From Nitrospiraceae bacterium (GTDB taxonomy: Bacteria; Nitrospirota; Nitrospiria; Nitrospirales; UBA8639): a stretch of DNA of 18,284 nucleotides. The DNA lies in NCBI GenBank assembly GCA_003523945.1, contig DOFS01000262.1, positions 4,316 through 22,599 on the forward strand. The letters are read 5' to 3'. A program made the position numbers and the translations under genes. Under the pieces are notes generated by a model that was not told the DNA's origin, did not search any database, and saw only the letters and a list, made by a program, of their open reading frames with translations. Shown piece by piece: positions 1 to 7,759 of this stretch (the stretch's first letter is position 1; each line of letters opens with the position of its first letter).

Positions 1-546
1 CTTGTCCAATATCTGGGAGAGTTGGGAGCCGACCTACAGATTTTTAGAAATGATGCCCTGACGATCAAAGACATTGAACGCTTGGCCCCCGAGCGAATTT
101 TAATTTCACCGGGCCCCTGCACTCCCAAAGAGGCGGGAATTTCCGTTGAGACAATCGAGCATTTTGCCGGCCGCCTCCCCTTATTCGGTGTCTGTCTCGG
201 ACATCAATCTCTGGCTTACGCCTTTGGGGGACAAATCGTTCGGGCTCCCCGACTCATGCACGGAAAGACCTCCATGGTTCATCATGATGGAAAAACAATT
301 TTTGAAGGCCTGCCGAATCCTTTTGAAGCCACTCGATATCATTCCTTAATCGTCAAGCGTGAAAACTTGCCTGCCGATTTTGAAGTTTCGGCCGAAACCG
401 TGGAAGGCGAAATTATGGGACTCCGCCATAGGCCAACCGGAGCGGAAGGCGTGCAATTTCACCCTGAATCAATTTTAACCACTGCAGGGATGGATCTTTT
501 GGGGAACTTTTTATCACTGCCTGTCTGCTCTGCAACCGACCACTAA
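1..546 (+). CDS. trpG: Anthranilate synthase glutamine amidotransferase subunit (5' truncated)
   Basis: Class I glutamine amidotransferase that releases ammonia from glutamine for the TrpE subunit, which makes anthranilate from chorismate. Reading frame 1 is open from the first base, so the gene starts outside the window; the first visible TTG at 22 lies inside the protein. Seen: the oxyanion-side motif ISPGPCTP, the nucleophile loop GVCLGHQ (Cys codon at 193-195), and the GVQFHPES loop supplying catalytic His and Glu, so the triad is complete. About 181 codons are present of a usual 190 or so, meaning only the extreme N-terminus is missing. The SPGPCTP and MHGK segments favour TrpG/PabA over other amidotransferases, and the downstream trpDCFBA genes favour TrpG. 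A dual role in folate synthesis (PabA) cannot be excluded. Confidence 0.96.
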   Translation, partial: LVQYLGELGADLQIFRNDALTIKDIERLAPERILISPGPCTPKEAGISVETIEHFAGRLPLFGVCLGHQSLAYAFGGQIVRAPRLMHGKTSMVHHDGKTIFEGLPNPFEATRYHSLIVKRENLPADFEVSAETVEGEIMGLRHRPTGAEGVQFHPESILTTAGMDLLGNFLSLPVCSATDH

Positions 547-586
547 ATCCGCGACCTCCCAGTCCACTGTTTATGAGAATGTTCAG

Positions 587-1612
587 ATGTCCATACTCAA
601 AAACCATATTGCCAAATTAGCCGAAGGCCTGGACCTCTCAGAACAGGAGGCGGAAGAAGCCATGCGGGAAATAATGCAGGGAGGGGCCACGGAAGCTCAG
701 ATTGCAGGCTATTTGATGGGATTGCGCATGAAAGGCGAGACCATCGATGAAATCACAGGATCCGTTCGAGTTATGCGCGAGCTGGCCATTCGTATCCCGA
801 TTACCGACCCTCAGGTGGTGGATACATGTGGAACCGGTGGAGACAAAAGCCTCACGTTCAATATCTCCACGGCTGCCGCTTTTGTCGTGGCTGGAGGGGG
901 GATGACCGTTGCCAAACATGGCAACCGGTCCGTGTCGTCTCGATCAGGGAGTGCAGATGTCTTAGCCGCGCTTGGCGTGAATATCGACCTGTCTCCTGAA
1001 AAAGTTGCAGATTGCATCAATGAAATTGGAATAGGGTTTCTCTTCGCCCCCCTCTATCACGGGGCCATGAAACATTGCGCCAAACCTCGAGGAGAACTGG
1101 GGATCCGTACGTTGATGAACATTATGGGACCGTTGGCCAATCCGGCCCGGGCCACGATTCAGATTCTTGGCGTCTATGATCAAGCCCTTACCGAAAAATT
1201 GGCTCAAGTTCTTTTACGGTTAGGAACACAACATTGCTTTGTTCTCCATGGGATGGACGGATTAGATGAAATTTCATTAACCGGTCGTACAGCGATTGCT
1301 GAAGGAAAAAAAGGAAGAGTGCTGAGCTATTCCATCGGTCCGGAAGATTTCGGTCTCCACCCGATTTCGCCTAAAGAACTCCTGGGAGGCAACCCGGAAG
1401 ACAATGCCCAAATCATTCGTGATATTTTTCGAGGGCGAAAGGGACCCAAGCGGGATATCGTTCTGATGAATGCCGCTCCGGCCTTTATCGCCTGTCAGAA
1501 GGCGACATCGCTGCAAGAAGGGTTCGAAGAAGCTGGCCGTGTCGTGGACAACGGAACCGCGTTTGAAAAATTGGACAAATTGATCTCCCTGACCAAAGAG
1601 CTGGCAGCATGA
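587..1612 (+). CDS. trpD: Anthranilate phosphoribosyltransferase
   Basis: Transfers the phosphoribosyl group of PRPP to anthranilate, the second step of the tryptophan branch; cytosolic and normally a homodimer. The 341-residue length is typical. Seen: N-terminal helical domain (about 1-70), glycine-rich PRPP loop GTGGD (82-86), FNIST (91-95), KHGNR (110-114) and the SSRSGSADVL stretch (117-126), followed by the GMDGLDE metal-binding segment. All are hallmarks of this family rather than of thymidine phosphorylase. The ATG lies 40 bases after the trpG stop with only a weak ribosome binding site. Its TGA overlaps the trpC ATG as ATGA, which suggests translational coupling. No truncation or missing residue is apparent. 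Confidence 0.97.
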   Translation: MSILKNHIAKLAEGLDLSEQEAEEAMREIMQGGATEAQIAGYLMGLRMKGETIDEITGSVRVMRELAIRIPITDPQVVDTCGTGGDKSLTFNISTAAAFVVAGGGMTVAKHGNRSVSSRSGSADVLAALGVNIDLSPEKVADCINEIGIGFLFAPLYHGAMKHCAKPRGELGIRTLMNIMGPLANPARATIQILGVYDQALTEKLAQVLLRLGTQHCFVLHGMDGLDEISLTGRTAIAEGKKGRVLSYSIGPEDFGLHPISPKELLGGNPEDNAQIIRDIFRGRKGPKRDIVLMNAAPAFIACQKATSLQEGFEEAGRVVDNGTAFEKLDKLISLTKELAA

Positions 1613-2454
1613 TTCTTTCTCGTATCCTTGAACATAAAAAAGCCGAATTGCGGCGAAAACAGAGCCGTGGCTATCTGGCTGAGCTCAAGGGCCGCATTGT
1701 TGATCGATCCCGGCCACTGGGTTTCATTCAGGCCTTAGAAGCAGGATTGACCGCGACGGCTCCGGCACTCATTGCCGAAGTCAAAAAAGCCTCGCCCAGC
1801 CAAGGGTTGATGCGTCCGGAATTTCAAGACCGGTTCGAGCCCGTCACCATTGCTACTCAGTATCGTGATTATGGAGCGAGTGCCCTATCCGTTCTGACAG
1901 ACCAGGATTTCTTTCAAGGGGACTTGGAATATTTACACAATGTGAAAACGGAGGTTGGACTTCCCACCCTCAATAAAGAATTTATGGTCGAGGAAATTCA
2001 GTTTTATGAAGCACGGGCCTATGGGGCCGACTGTGTCTTACTGATTGCGGCCGCGTTAGATCGATTTCAGCTGGAAGACTTTTTCACGCTCGCACAGGAA
2101 TTGGTGCTTGATGTGCTTATTGAAATCCATGATGAACGGGAATTGGATACCGTGCTTGAACGGGTACCCTTGGCACGACTCATTGGCATCAATAACCGGG
2201 ATTTGAAAACTTTTCAGACTGATTTGAGTGTCACCGAGCGACTTGCCAAACGAATGCCGACAGACACACTCATCGTTAGTGAAAGTGGAATCCACACTCG
2301 GGAACATGTCGTGCGGGTATTGGAAGCGGGGGCAAAAGCCATGTTGATCGGAGAGTCATTGTTGCGCGCAGATTCCATTCAAGCCAAAATTCAGGAATTA
2401 TTATATCCCCCGGTATCTTCAAAAGAGGAAGTGCCCACTACGCGTTGGGTCTAG
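1609..2454 (+). CDS. trpC: Indole-3-glycerol phosphate synthase
   Basis: TIM-barrel enzyme that closes the indole ring, converting CdRP to indole-3-glycerol phosphate with loss of CO2 and water. It is a single-domain, 281-residue form, not fused to TrpF. Seen: IAEVKKASPS (Glu57 and Lys59, matching the catalytic Glu and Lys), SVLTDQDFFQG, NKEFMV with the second catalytic Lys at 123, IEIHDE (Glu172), GINNRDL and the C-terminal phosphate-binding SESGIHT and LIGESLL. Every active-site strand is intact. The start ATG overlaps the trpD stop (ATGA), so translation is probably coupled. A 153-base gap follows before trpF, the largest gap inside this operon. Confidence 0.97.
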   Translation: MILSRILEHKKAELRRKQSRGYLAELKGRIVDRSRPLGFIQALEAGLTATAPALIAEVKKASPSQGLMRPEFQDRFEPVTIATQYRDYGASALSVLTDQDFFQGDLEYLHNVKTEVGLPTLNKEFMVEEIQFYEARAYGADCVLLIAAALDRFQLEDFFTLAQELVLDVLIEIHDERELDTVLERVPLARLIGINNRDLKTFQTDLSVTERLAKRMPTDTLIVSESGIHTREHVVRVLEAGAKAMLIGESLLRADSIQAKIQELLYPPVSSKEEVPTTRWV

Positions 2455-2552
2455 ATTCGATTATAAATATAGATGGGGCATGCTCCGTCCTTTTCATCCA
2501 AAAAACAAAGAAACATGCAGAGATTCCGGCAAGGACAAAGCGGAGGAAGAGC

Positions 2553-2588
2553 ATGAAGAAAAAGGCCTCAGTCATCGCAAATTTTTGA
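2553..2588 (+). other. 11-codon mini-ORF between trpC and trpF
   Basis: ATG at 2553 is preceded by a strong GGAGGAAG Shine-Dalgarno stretch (2542-2549) and encodes MKKKASVIANF before a TGA at 2586, 19 bases before the trpF ATG. trpF itself has only a poor ribosome binding site, so this short ORF could load ribosomes that re-initiate at trpF. It contains no tryptophan codon, so it is not a classical trp attenuator peptide. The function is inference and it may be chance. Confidence 0.3.
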
Positions 2589-2607
2589 TAAAACGGGAAA
2601 TGCACCG

Positions 2608-3237
2608 ATGACCCCTAAAATAAAAATTTGTGGCATCACGAATCAGGAGGATGCCGACATAGCGGTACAGGAAGGGGCGGATGCTTTGGGTTTTGTGTTT
2701 TACGCCCAAAGCCCTCGATATGTGCAACCGGTCGTCGCACAACACATCATTGCCGGCCTCCCACCTTTTGTCCTACCGGTTGGAGTGTTTGTCAATCACG
2801 ATCTCAACATGGTAAAGCAGGTGTTCGATGATTGCGGGCTGGCTTTTGCCCAACTTCACGGTGACGAATCTCCCGGTTTTTGTGAAGCATTACAGCGTCC
2901 GGTGCTACGCGCCATTCGGCTGAGGGACAGAAGCAGCTTTCTCGCCTTGGCAGAATGGAAAGGACGGATAGGGGTCAGAGGATTTGTCCTGGATGCCTTT
3001 TCAACTACCGCATACGGTGGAACCGGGGATACCAGCGATTGGTCGCTTGCCGCTGAAGTGGCCAAAGTCGCACCCATCTTGTTGGCAGGCGGATTAACCT
3101 CTGAAAATGTGGAAGGAGCCATTCGACAAGTTCGCCCTTATGGGGTCGATGTGAGTAGTGGTGTAGAACTAAGTCCCGGGCGCAAAGATCCGGCAAAAAT
3201 TCGGGACTTTATCCAATCGGTTCGTCTTGTGTGTTAG
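2608..3237 (+). CDS. trpF: Phosphoribosylanthranilate isomerase
   Basis: Small TIM-barrel enzyme that isomerises N-(5-phosphoribosyl)anthranilate to CdRP, the substrate of TrpC. At 209 residues it has the usual monofunctional length. Seen: KICGIT with the general-base Cys8, [24 protein letters not shown], the general-acid Asp129 in FVLDAF, then YGGTGDT and the C-terminal [10 protein letters not shown] and GVDVSSGVE phosphate-binding loops. The ATG at 2608 is chosen because the protein begins directly with the family's first strand; the ribosome binding site is weak. The gene ends 53 bases before trpB when trpB is started at 3291. Confidence 0.97.
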   Translation: MTPKIKICGITNQEDADIAVQEGADALGFVFYAQSPRYVQPVVAQHIIAGLPPFVLPVGVFVNHDLNMVKQVFDDCGLAFAQLHGDESPGFCEALQRPVLRAIRLRDRSSFLALAEWKGRIGVRGFVLDAFSTTAYGGTGDTSDWSLAAEVAKVAPILLAGGLTSENVEGAIRQVRPYGVDVSSGVELSPGRKDPAKIRDFIQSVRLVC

Positions 3238-3290
3238 CTGTTCCATCGCTATACTCTTTTCTTTTTCATTCCACGTGTAAATTAAATTCC

Positions 3291-4484
3291 ATGCCAACCA
3301 TCCCTAACAAACACGGGCGTTTTGGGCAATTCGGAGGCATGTATGTCCCCGAAATTCTGATGCCGGCCATCCATGAATTGGAACAGGCGTATCGCGCAGC
3401 CAAACAGAGCCGGGCATTTCAACAAGAGCTTCGGGATTGCTTGAAACATTTTGTCGGTCGTCCAACCGCACTTTTTTTTGCCGAGCGTTTAACGAAAACG
3501 CTTGGTGGAGCCAAAATTTACCTTAAAAGAGAAGATCTCTGTCATACCGGTGCGCATAAGATCAACAATACGGTCGGACAAGCTTTGCTCACCAGACGAA
3601 TGAAAAAGAAACGTGTCATTGCGGAAACTGGAGCCGGGCAACATGGGGTGGCGGTCGCGACCGTGGCGGCGAAGTTCGGCTTGGAGGCCGAAATCTACAT
3701 GGGCACCGAAGATATGGAACGCCAGGCGTTGAATGTCTTTCGCATGCGGTTACTCGGCTCAAAAGTGACGGGAGTCGATGCCGGAAGCCGCACGCTCAAA
3801 GACGCCATTAGTGAAGCGATGCGTGATTGGACAACTAATGTAAGCACCACTCATTATTTGCTTGGATCGGTCTTGGGCACTCATCCCTACCCTATGATGA
3901 TTCGAGATTTCCAATCCGTGATTGGTCGAGAAACCCGCAAGCAAATCCTTGCCCTGGAAGGTCGATTGCCTCACTGCCTCGTTGCCTGTGTTGGCGGTGG
4001 GAGCAATAGCATTGGGTTGTTTTATCCGTTCGTCAAAGATACCAAAGTCCAAATGATCGGGGTGGAAGCTGGTGGGCACGGGATACAAAGCGGGAAACAT
4101 GCCGCGCGCTTTGCAGGAGGGAAACCCGGCGTCTTACATGGAACGATGACCTATCTCCTTCAGGATCAGGATGGACAAGTCAATCCCACACATTCAGTGT
4201 CTGCGGGATTAGACTATCCGGCGGTGGGACCTGAACACAGCTACTATCATGAAGCAGGACGAATCCGGTACACCTCCGCGACAGATGCTGAAGCCTTAAC
4301 CGCTTTCGACCTACTCGCCCGGGAGGAAGGCATCATTCCCGCCCTGGAAAGTGCCCATGCCGTTGCGGAAGTTATCAAGTTAGCGCCAACGATGAAAAAG
4401 TCACAAATTATAATCATGAATCTCTCCGGGCGCGGAGATAAGGACGTCCAACAATTAGCTAAAATGCGAGGCATTCCTCTGTAG
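3291..4484 (+). CDS. trpB: Tryptophan synthase beta chain
   Basis: PLP enzyme that condenses indole, channelled from TrpA, with serine to give tryptophan. The longest frame begins at a GTG at 3231 inside trpF, but ATG 3291 gives [20 protein letters not shown], the normal family N-terminus, and a 397-residue protein of standard length. Seen: [10 protein letters not shown] with the PLP lysine at 90, ETGAGQHG with catalytic Glu112, GTEDMERQ, the GGGSNS phosphate-binding loop, and the C-terminal LSGRGDKD segment. These mark the TrpA-dependent TrpB1 type rather than TrpB2. No Shine-Dalgarno is visible just upstream, so expression may rely on coupling with trpF or on a leaderless-type start. Confidence 0.97.
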   Translation: MPTIPNKHGRFGQFGGMYVPEILMPAIHELEQAYRAAKQSRAFQQELRDCLKHFVGRPTALFFAERLTKTLGGAKIYLKREDLCHTGAHKINNTVGQALLTRRMKKKRVIAETGAGQHGVAVATVAAKFGLEAEIYMGTEDMERQALNVFRMRLLGSKVTGVDAGSRTLKDAISEAMRDWTTNVSTTHYLLGSVLGTHPYPMMIRDFQSVIGRETRKQILALEGRLPHCLVACVGGGSNSIGLFYPFVKDTKVQMIGVEAGGHGIQSGKHAARFAGGKPGVLHGTMTYLLQDQDGQVNPTHSVSAGLDYPAVGPEHSYYHEAGRIRYTSATDAEALTAFDLLAREEGIIPALESAHAVAEVIKLAPTMKKSQIIIMNLSGRGDKDVQQLAKMRGIPL

Positions 4485-4564
4485 TCGATGGGATGGCCCA
4501 TGTGTCTCCATGTTTAAAGGGGCACGCAAGAGGACGGGATCCGGCATCCGTGAAATCTTCTGAT

Positions 4565-5407
4565 ATGAGCAATCGCATTCAAGCCACATTTTCACAACTC
4601 CAGAAGAAGGGGGAAAAAGCCCTCATCCCCTATATTATGGCTGGTGATCCGACCTTAGCTATGACCGAAGCTCTTGTTTTAGCTTTGGAGCAGGGCGGTG
4701 CCGACCTGATCGAGTTGGGTGTGCCATTTTCCGATCCAATCGCCGATGGTCCTGTAATTCAACAAGCTGCAGAACGGGCCCTTCATTCTGGAACCACTCT
4801 TAAAAAGATCCTGGCCACGGTCGCGAATCTGAGAAACAAAACGTCCATTCCCCTCATTTTGATGACCTATTACAACAGTCTGATGGCCATGGGGATCAAA
4901 GATTTTTGTACCAATGCCGTTCAAGCGGGCATCGATGGAATCATTGTTCCTGATTTGCCACCGGAGGAATCTACCCTCCTCTATCAGACCGCTCAGGCTG
5001 CGGGGGGACCTGTGAGTATTTTCCTCCTGGCTCCCACCAGCACGGCGGAACGACGCCGGGCCGTAATACAACGTTCACAGGGATTTATTTATTATGTCTC
5101 CCTGACCGGTATTACCGGTGCCAAACTGTCCGATCTCAGTCAGGTGCGCCAAAGCGTCCAACAGCTTCAACGTACCTCGCGAAAGCCTGTGGCAGTGGGA
5201 TTTGGGATTGCATCCGCTGAGCAGGCCAGGGAAGTTGGACAATTTGCGGATGGAGTCATTATTGGAAGCGCCCTGGTTCGACACATTGCTGAACACCATG
5301 CCGCCTCGACATTTCTCACCGACATCCAGGGCCTGGCACAACAATGGAAATCCGTTCTCTTGCCCGTCACGCCAACACCATCGTCCACACAACCTCAGAA
5401 GACGTAA
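4565..5407 (+). CDS. trpA: Tryptophan synthase alpha chain
   Basis: TIM-barrel subunit that cleaves indole-3-glycerol phosphate to indole and glyceraldehyde 3-phosphate and passes indole to TrpB. ATG 4565 is preferred to the upstream in-frame ATG 4493, because MSNRIQATFSQL aligns with the usual family start while the 24 extra residues are Arg/Pro/Cys-rich and family-unlike. Seen: ELGVPFSD with catalytic Glu50, IADGP with catalytic Asp61, MTYYNSLM, PDLPPEES, SLTGITGA and GFGIASAEQ. The length is 280 residues. The last 15 or so are a Pro/Thr/Ser-rich tail beyond the usual end, directly next to an insertion-sequence remnant whose transposase frame abuts the stop codon. It is the last gene of the operon, and no terminator is visible after it. 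Confidence 0.96.
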   Translation: MSNRIQATFSQLQKKGEKALIPYIMAGDPTLAMTEALVLALEQGGADLIELGVPFSDPIADGPVIQQAAERALHSGTTLKKILATVANLRNKTSIPLILMTYYNSLMAMGIKDFCTNAVQAGIDGIIVPDLPPEESTLLYQTAQAAGGPVSIFLLAPTSTAERRRAVIQRSQGFIYYVSLTGITGAKLSDLSQVRQSVQQLQRTSRKPVAVGFGIASAEQAREVGQFADGVIIGSALVRHIAEHHAASTFLTDIQGLAQQWKSVLLPVTPTPSSTQPQKT

Positions 5408-6000
5408 ATGGTCCTTCCCCTGTTTTTTGGACACCTGGTTTAGCCGCAATAGCCTGTTTCTCACACTCGGCGGGAGTCAGATAGCCGAGAGCAGAACGGG
5501 GTCGCTGCCGATTGTAAAAGACTTCGATCTATTCCAACATTTCGGCTCAAGCCTCCTAAGGGTGTAATAATGCCTGCCATACATGAGTTCTACTTTAAGA
5601 GTGGGAAGAAAAATTCGGCCACTGCGTTATCACAACAGTTCTCCTTCCGGCTCATGCTGCACTGATGCCAGGGGCTTTGATAAAGCCTGAAAAGCCTGTC
5701 AGGCGTATTGGAGGCCCTGATCAGAATGGTGACTCAGGCCAGAGCCTGGCTTCCCGTTTTCGATCGCCATCATGAACGTATCGCGATCATTCCCTGCAAA
5801 GTCATCCATCGGTTCATAGCCCAGCCCATGACTTTCCGAAGGGATAATTCAGCGTGACCTCGAGATACAAACTTCTCGAGTCGGGATATACGTCAGATCT
5901 GACACCAACCAGCGATTGGGTTGGCTACCGTAAATTCCCGTTCCAACAAAACAAATCCTTTTTACCTAGGGCGGGTAGTCTTTGCCGGGTGTCGATATTC
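5408..6000 (-). pseudogene. Decayed IS3-family transposase (OrfB, integrase core)
   Basis: Reading the - strand in pieces recovers the rve-type integrase core of an IS3-family OrfB in the right order. In order these are KTTRPR and LEREFTVANP (about 5925-5995), SDLTYIPT with the first catalytic Asp (about 5885-5905), RKVMGWAMN (about 5812-5840), HHSDQGLQYA with the second Asp (about 5704-5735), SMSRKENCCDNAVAE with the catalytic Glu (about 5612-5656), and IEVFYNRQRPRSALGYLTPAEC (about 5466-5530). The pieces lie in different frames. In-frame stops replace conserved residues, for example TAG for the Tyr before IEVFYN and TGA for an Arg, and several single-base indels are present. The element is dead. 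No OrfA and no clear terminal inverted repeats are visible; its 3' end runs straight into trpA, implying loss of that end. Confidence 0.9.
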
Positions 6001-6070
6001 ACACGGCATCAAAAGCTCGGGACTTATCCGGTTTTTTAAGGTTTTTATTCATTTCGTGAACATGATTTTT

Positions 6071-6086
6071 TGGCACGGTTCTTGGT
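6071..6086 (+). promoter_or_regulatory. Possible sigma-54 type -24/-12 promoter
   Basis: TGGCAC, five bases, then TTGGT gives the correct spacing for a sigma-54 promoter (consensus TGGCAC-N5-TTGCW). The -24 half is perfect; the -12 half has GG where GC is expected, which is a significant mismatch. It lies about 55 bases upstream of the small gene at 6142, leaving room for a short leader. No enhancer-binding site was identified. Confidence 0.35.
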
Positions 6087-6141
6087 CTAGTTTGGTAGAA
6101 GTACAGTCGGGGAAACATTCATACTTAACAAGGGGTTGTTC

Positions 6142-6342
6142 ATGGGTGAAGCCGAATATTTAGACCAAGAAGATCAGGAAAAAGCGGTAGAAATTCGAAT
6201 TGAAGATGTCATCTATCGCTCAGATGAAAGCCCGGCGGTCGTGCTGACGATCAAACGAACCTGTTCCCTGAGTGGAGAATGTAAAGTCGGCCATGTCACC
6301 TTGGGACATGAAAATACCCTTCGTTTATATTTGGAAACCTAA
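6142..6342 (+). CDS. Small acidic protein of unknown function with CxxxxxC motif
   Basis: Not recognised as a named family. ATG 6142 is preferred over the TTG at 6136 because AAGGGG (6130-6135) then sits about six bases upstream. The product is 66 residues and acidic at the N-terminus (EAEYLDQEDQEKAVEIRIED). A predicted beta-rich middle (DVIYRSDESPAVVLTIKR) leads to CSLSGEC and a final GHENTLRLYLET strand. There is no signal peptide or membrane segment. The two cysteines six positions apart could bind metal or form a disulfide, but with only two this is speculation. The gene stands alone between a dead insertion sequence and a convergent phosphoesterase gene. Good ribosome binding site, sensible composition and the sigma-54-like box upstream suggest it is real. 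Confidence 0.65.
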   Translation: MGEAEYLDQEDQEKAVEIRIEDVIYRSDESPAVVLTIKRTCSLSGECKVGHVTLGHENTLRLYLET

Positions 6343-6586
6343 TCACGCACGCACATTCAAATTCTCACACATTTCTTTGTTATGCTCTCAGGAGGGTTAG
6401 TGAACTAGGTTCCTCGGTTTGCCGACTCTTTGGTCTTGTCCAGGACTCACCTTCCCATTCCCCAAGTTATTGCCAATCAATTCGGGCTTGATTTGAAAAC
6501 GAACAATGGGTCGCATGGCCTAAGCCTTCTCCCAAACAGGCGGACAGGGAGTTTTTAAGAACGAACCAGTTTTTTTTTAAATAGCC

Positions 6587-7042
6587 CTAACTGGTAATCT
6601 CAATAATTTCTGGAGTAAGGCCGGTATCCGATAAATGAAGGCGGGCCACGGTAATCGGAAGTGTAAATCGACGAGGGCCAGCGCTTCCCGGATTGAGGTA
6701 GAGTATGCCCTGGCGTATTTCCGTAGAAACACGATGGGAATGACCGTAAATGACGGCGTTAAATTCCGAGGCGACAGGATCTACATCCAGGTGATCCAGT
6801 TCATGCAAGACATAAAAAAAATACGATCGATGCGCGACCGCATTCGTCAAGGGAATCTGTGCTGCCCAAGCGTCATGGTCATTATTCCCACGGACCGCGA
6901 TCACCGGAGCGATTTTCTCCAGGGCCTTCAGGACGTCAGAGTTCCCGATGTCTCCTGCGTGGATAATCAATTCCGCACCGGCCAAAGCCTCGATTACTTG
7001 AGGGCGAACAAGCCCATGCGTATCAGAAATAACACCGATCAT
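6587..7042 (-). CDS. YfcE/MJ0936-type metallophosphoesterase
   Basis: Calcineurin-like phosphodiesterase of the small YfcE class, a cytosolic di-metal hydrolase of phosphodiesters whose physiological substrate is unsettled. At 151 residues it is a complete minimal member. Seen: DTHG (Asp7, His9), HAGDIG (His28, Asp31), GNND (Asn54, Asp55), a lone His80 in VLHEL, and GHSH (His101, His103), so all five metal-binding blocks are present. The fourth block reads LHELDH instead of the more usual HGH, a mild variation. The ATG is at 7040-7042 with a purine-rich GAGAAAGA upstream. It is transcribed toward the small gene at 6142-6342 and is not clearly part of an operon; a sensor-tail fragment lies 33 bases upstream on the same strand. 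Confidence 0.9.
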   Translation of the reverse strand: MIGVISDTHGLVRPQVIEALAGAELIIHAGDIGNSDVLKALEKIAPVIAVRGNNDHDAWAAQIPLTNAVAHRSYFFYVLHELDHLDVDPVASEFNAVIYGHSHRVSTEIRQGILYLNPGSAGPRRFTLPITVARLHLSDTGLTPEIIEITS

Positions 7043-7075
7043 ATTCTTTCTCTTTTGATGCCCTCATCTTGAAAA

Positions 7076-7243
7076 TTAAGATTCTTTTGCCGGTCGATCA
7101 CCCGTTTTCAAACAATCACCGTACTGACTTTGGCGGCACTCCGGGCACAAACCATGGGTAAATTTGGCAACGGACCGATCACTGATAAATCGTTCGAGGG
7201 GTTGCCATGTATCCTTTTCGTCACAAATCTTTTTGCAAAAACT
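7076..7243 (-). pseudogene. Orphan C-terminal fragment of a sensor/PAS-type signalling protein
   Basis: The - strand encodes 55 residues beginning SFCKKICDEKDTWQPLE, continuing through FISDRSVAKFTHGLCPECR and ending before a TAA at 7076-7078. The pattern CxxC..(I)RDE..W..xExYI..HS.A.FxHGxCPxC is, from memory, the conserved zinc-ribbon-like tail found at the C-terminus of PAS, GAF or receiver-domain signalling proteins in Nitrospira, Geobacter and relatives. Here an in-frame TAG (7244-7246) precedes it, the first of the two expected N-terminal cysteines is disrupted, and there is no start codon. It looks like the surviving end of a deleted or decayed sensor gene. I could not recover convincing upstream domains. 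Confidence 0.6.
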
Positions 7244-7246
7244 CTA

Positions 7247-7590
7247 ATTAGGCCTTTGACAGCATACTAGCATATGCCGGATGCCGAGCATGGCGTGGTG
7301 AGTCGAAATATCCTGCCCGCGTGGCTCTCTGTCTGGAGGGACCCCAGAGACAATTGAGAGGTCTGATATCCGCAGGCATCCAGGTCGTGTAACTCAGACA
7401 ACAGGAGAAAGACTGCCCCTACTCCTGCAACCTGACCATCTCGGGGTAAAAGGCCTGCACGGCCCTCTGGATTCGCTGTTCCAGGAAAATTGACTGAGGG
7501 AGTTCCAGGTTCCGGAGAGGCGCATATGATTCGTCAACAACGTCTTGTGTAGGCGAAGAGTCAGGTATGGATAGCGCTAACCAATGGAAA
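7247..7590. other. Gene-free spacer with decayed coding character
   Basis: No intact gene is visible. On the - strand two overlapping frames stay open for about 60 and 90 codons without a usable ATG or ribosome binding site. One ends QRAVQAFYPEMVRLQE before a TAG at 7419-7421; the other includes GAVFLLLSELHDLDACGY. Neither matches a family I recognise. The simplest reading is a decayed gene upstream of the sensor-tail fragment, but chance open frames are possible. Confidence 0.3.
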
Positions 7591-7599
7591 TGGTATAGT
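7591..7599 (+). promoter_or_regulatory. Possible extended -10 promoter upstream of zwf
   Basis: TGGTATAGT fits the extended -10 form TGnTATAAT with one mismatch. No good -35 is seen at the right distance, which extended -10 promoters can tolerate. Transcription would begin near 7606, producing a leader that runs through the terminator at 7627-7655 before reaching zwf. Confidence 0.35.
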
Positions 7600-7626
7600 G
7601 AGAGATATGACGGTCACGGTTGTAAG

Positions 7627-7655
7627 GGCTGCGGCGCACTGTCGCAGCCTTTTTT
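7627..7655 (+). terminator. Rho-independent terminator 105 bases upstream of zwf
   Basis: GGCTGCG (7627-7633) pairs perfectly with CGCAGCC (7643-7649) across a nine-base loop and is followed immediately by six T residues (7650-7655). This is the clearest intrinsic terminator in the window. No + strand gene ends just upstream, so it either ends a short untranslated transcript or acts as an attenuator in the zwf leader. I saw no clear competing antiterminator helix. Confidence 0.75.
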
Positions 7656-7669
7656 ATCAAGAAACCACC

Positions 7670-7751
7670 ATGCCAGGGAATCAAGATCCGTTCCTTAGAC
7701 GAATCTCGTCTCCATGAACACCAAGGTCACATGACACATCCCGAAAGGTAA
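7670..7751 (+). other. Chain of three ATGA-overlapping mini-ORFs leading into zwf
   Basis: ATG 7670 opens a 15-codon ORF (MPGNQDPFLRRISSP) ending at TGA 7715-7717. That stop overlaps ATG 7714, which opens a six-codon ORF (MNTKVT) ending at TGA 7732-7734. This in turn overlaps ATG 7731, opening MTHPER and ending TAA 7749-7751, eight bases before the zwf GTG. The chain would allow ribosomes to hand over step by step to zwf, but the first ORF has only a weak ribosome binding site and the arrangement could be coincidence. Confidence 0.3.
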
Positions 7752-7759
7752 GAGAGCCA

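Noticed and set aside
3231..3290. N-terminal extension of trpB from the GTG at 3231
   Set aside because: It overlaps trpF, gives a hydrophobic leader ([10 protein letters not shown]) unlike any TrpB, and the family start matches ATG 3291.
4493..4564. N-terminal extension of trpA from the ATG at 4493
   Set aside because: The extra residues are Arg/Pro/Cys-rich and not family-like; ATG 4565 gives the expected first helix.
5118..5567. 149-codon + strand frame spanning the end of trpA and the IS remnant
   Set aside because: It is out of frame with trpA and antisense to the transposase fossil, with no domain.
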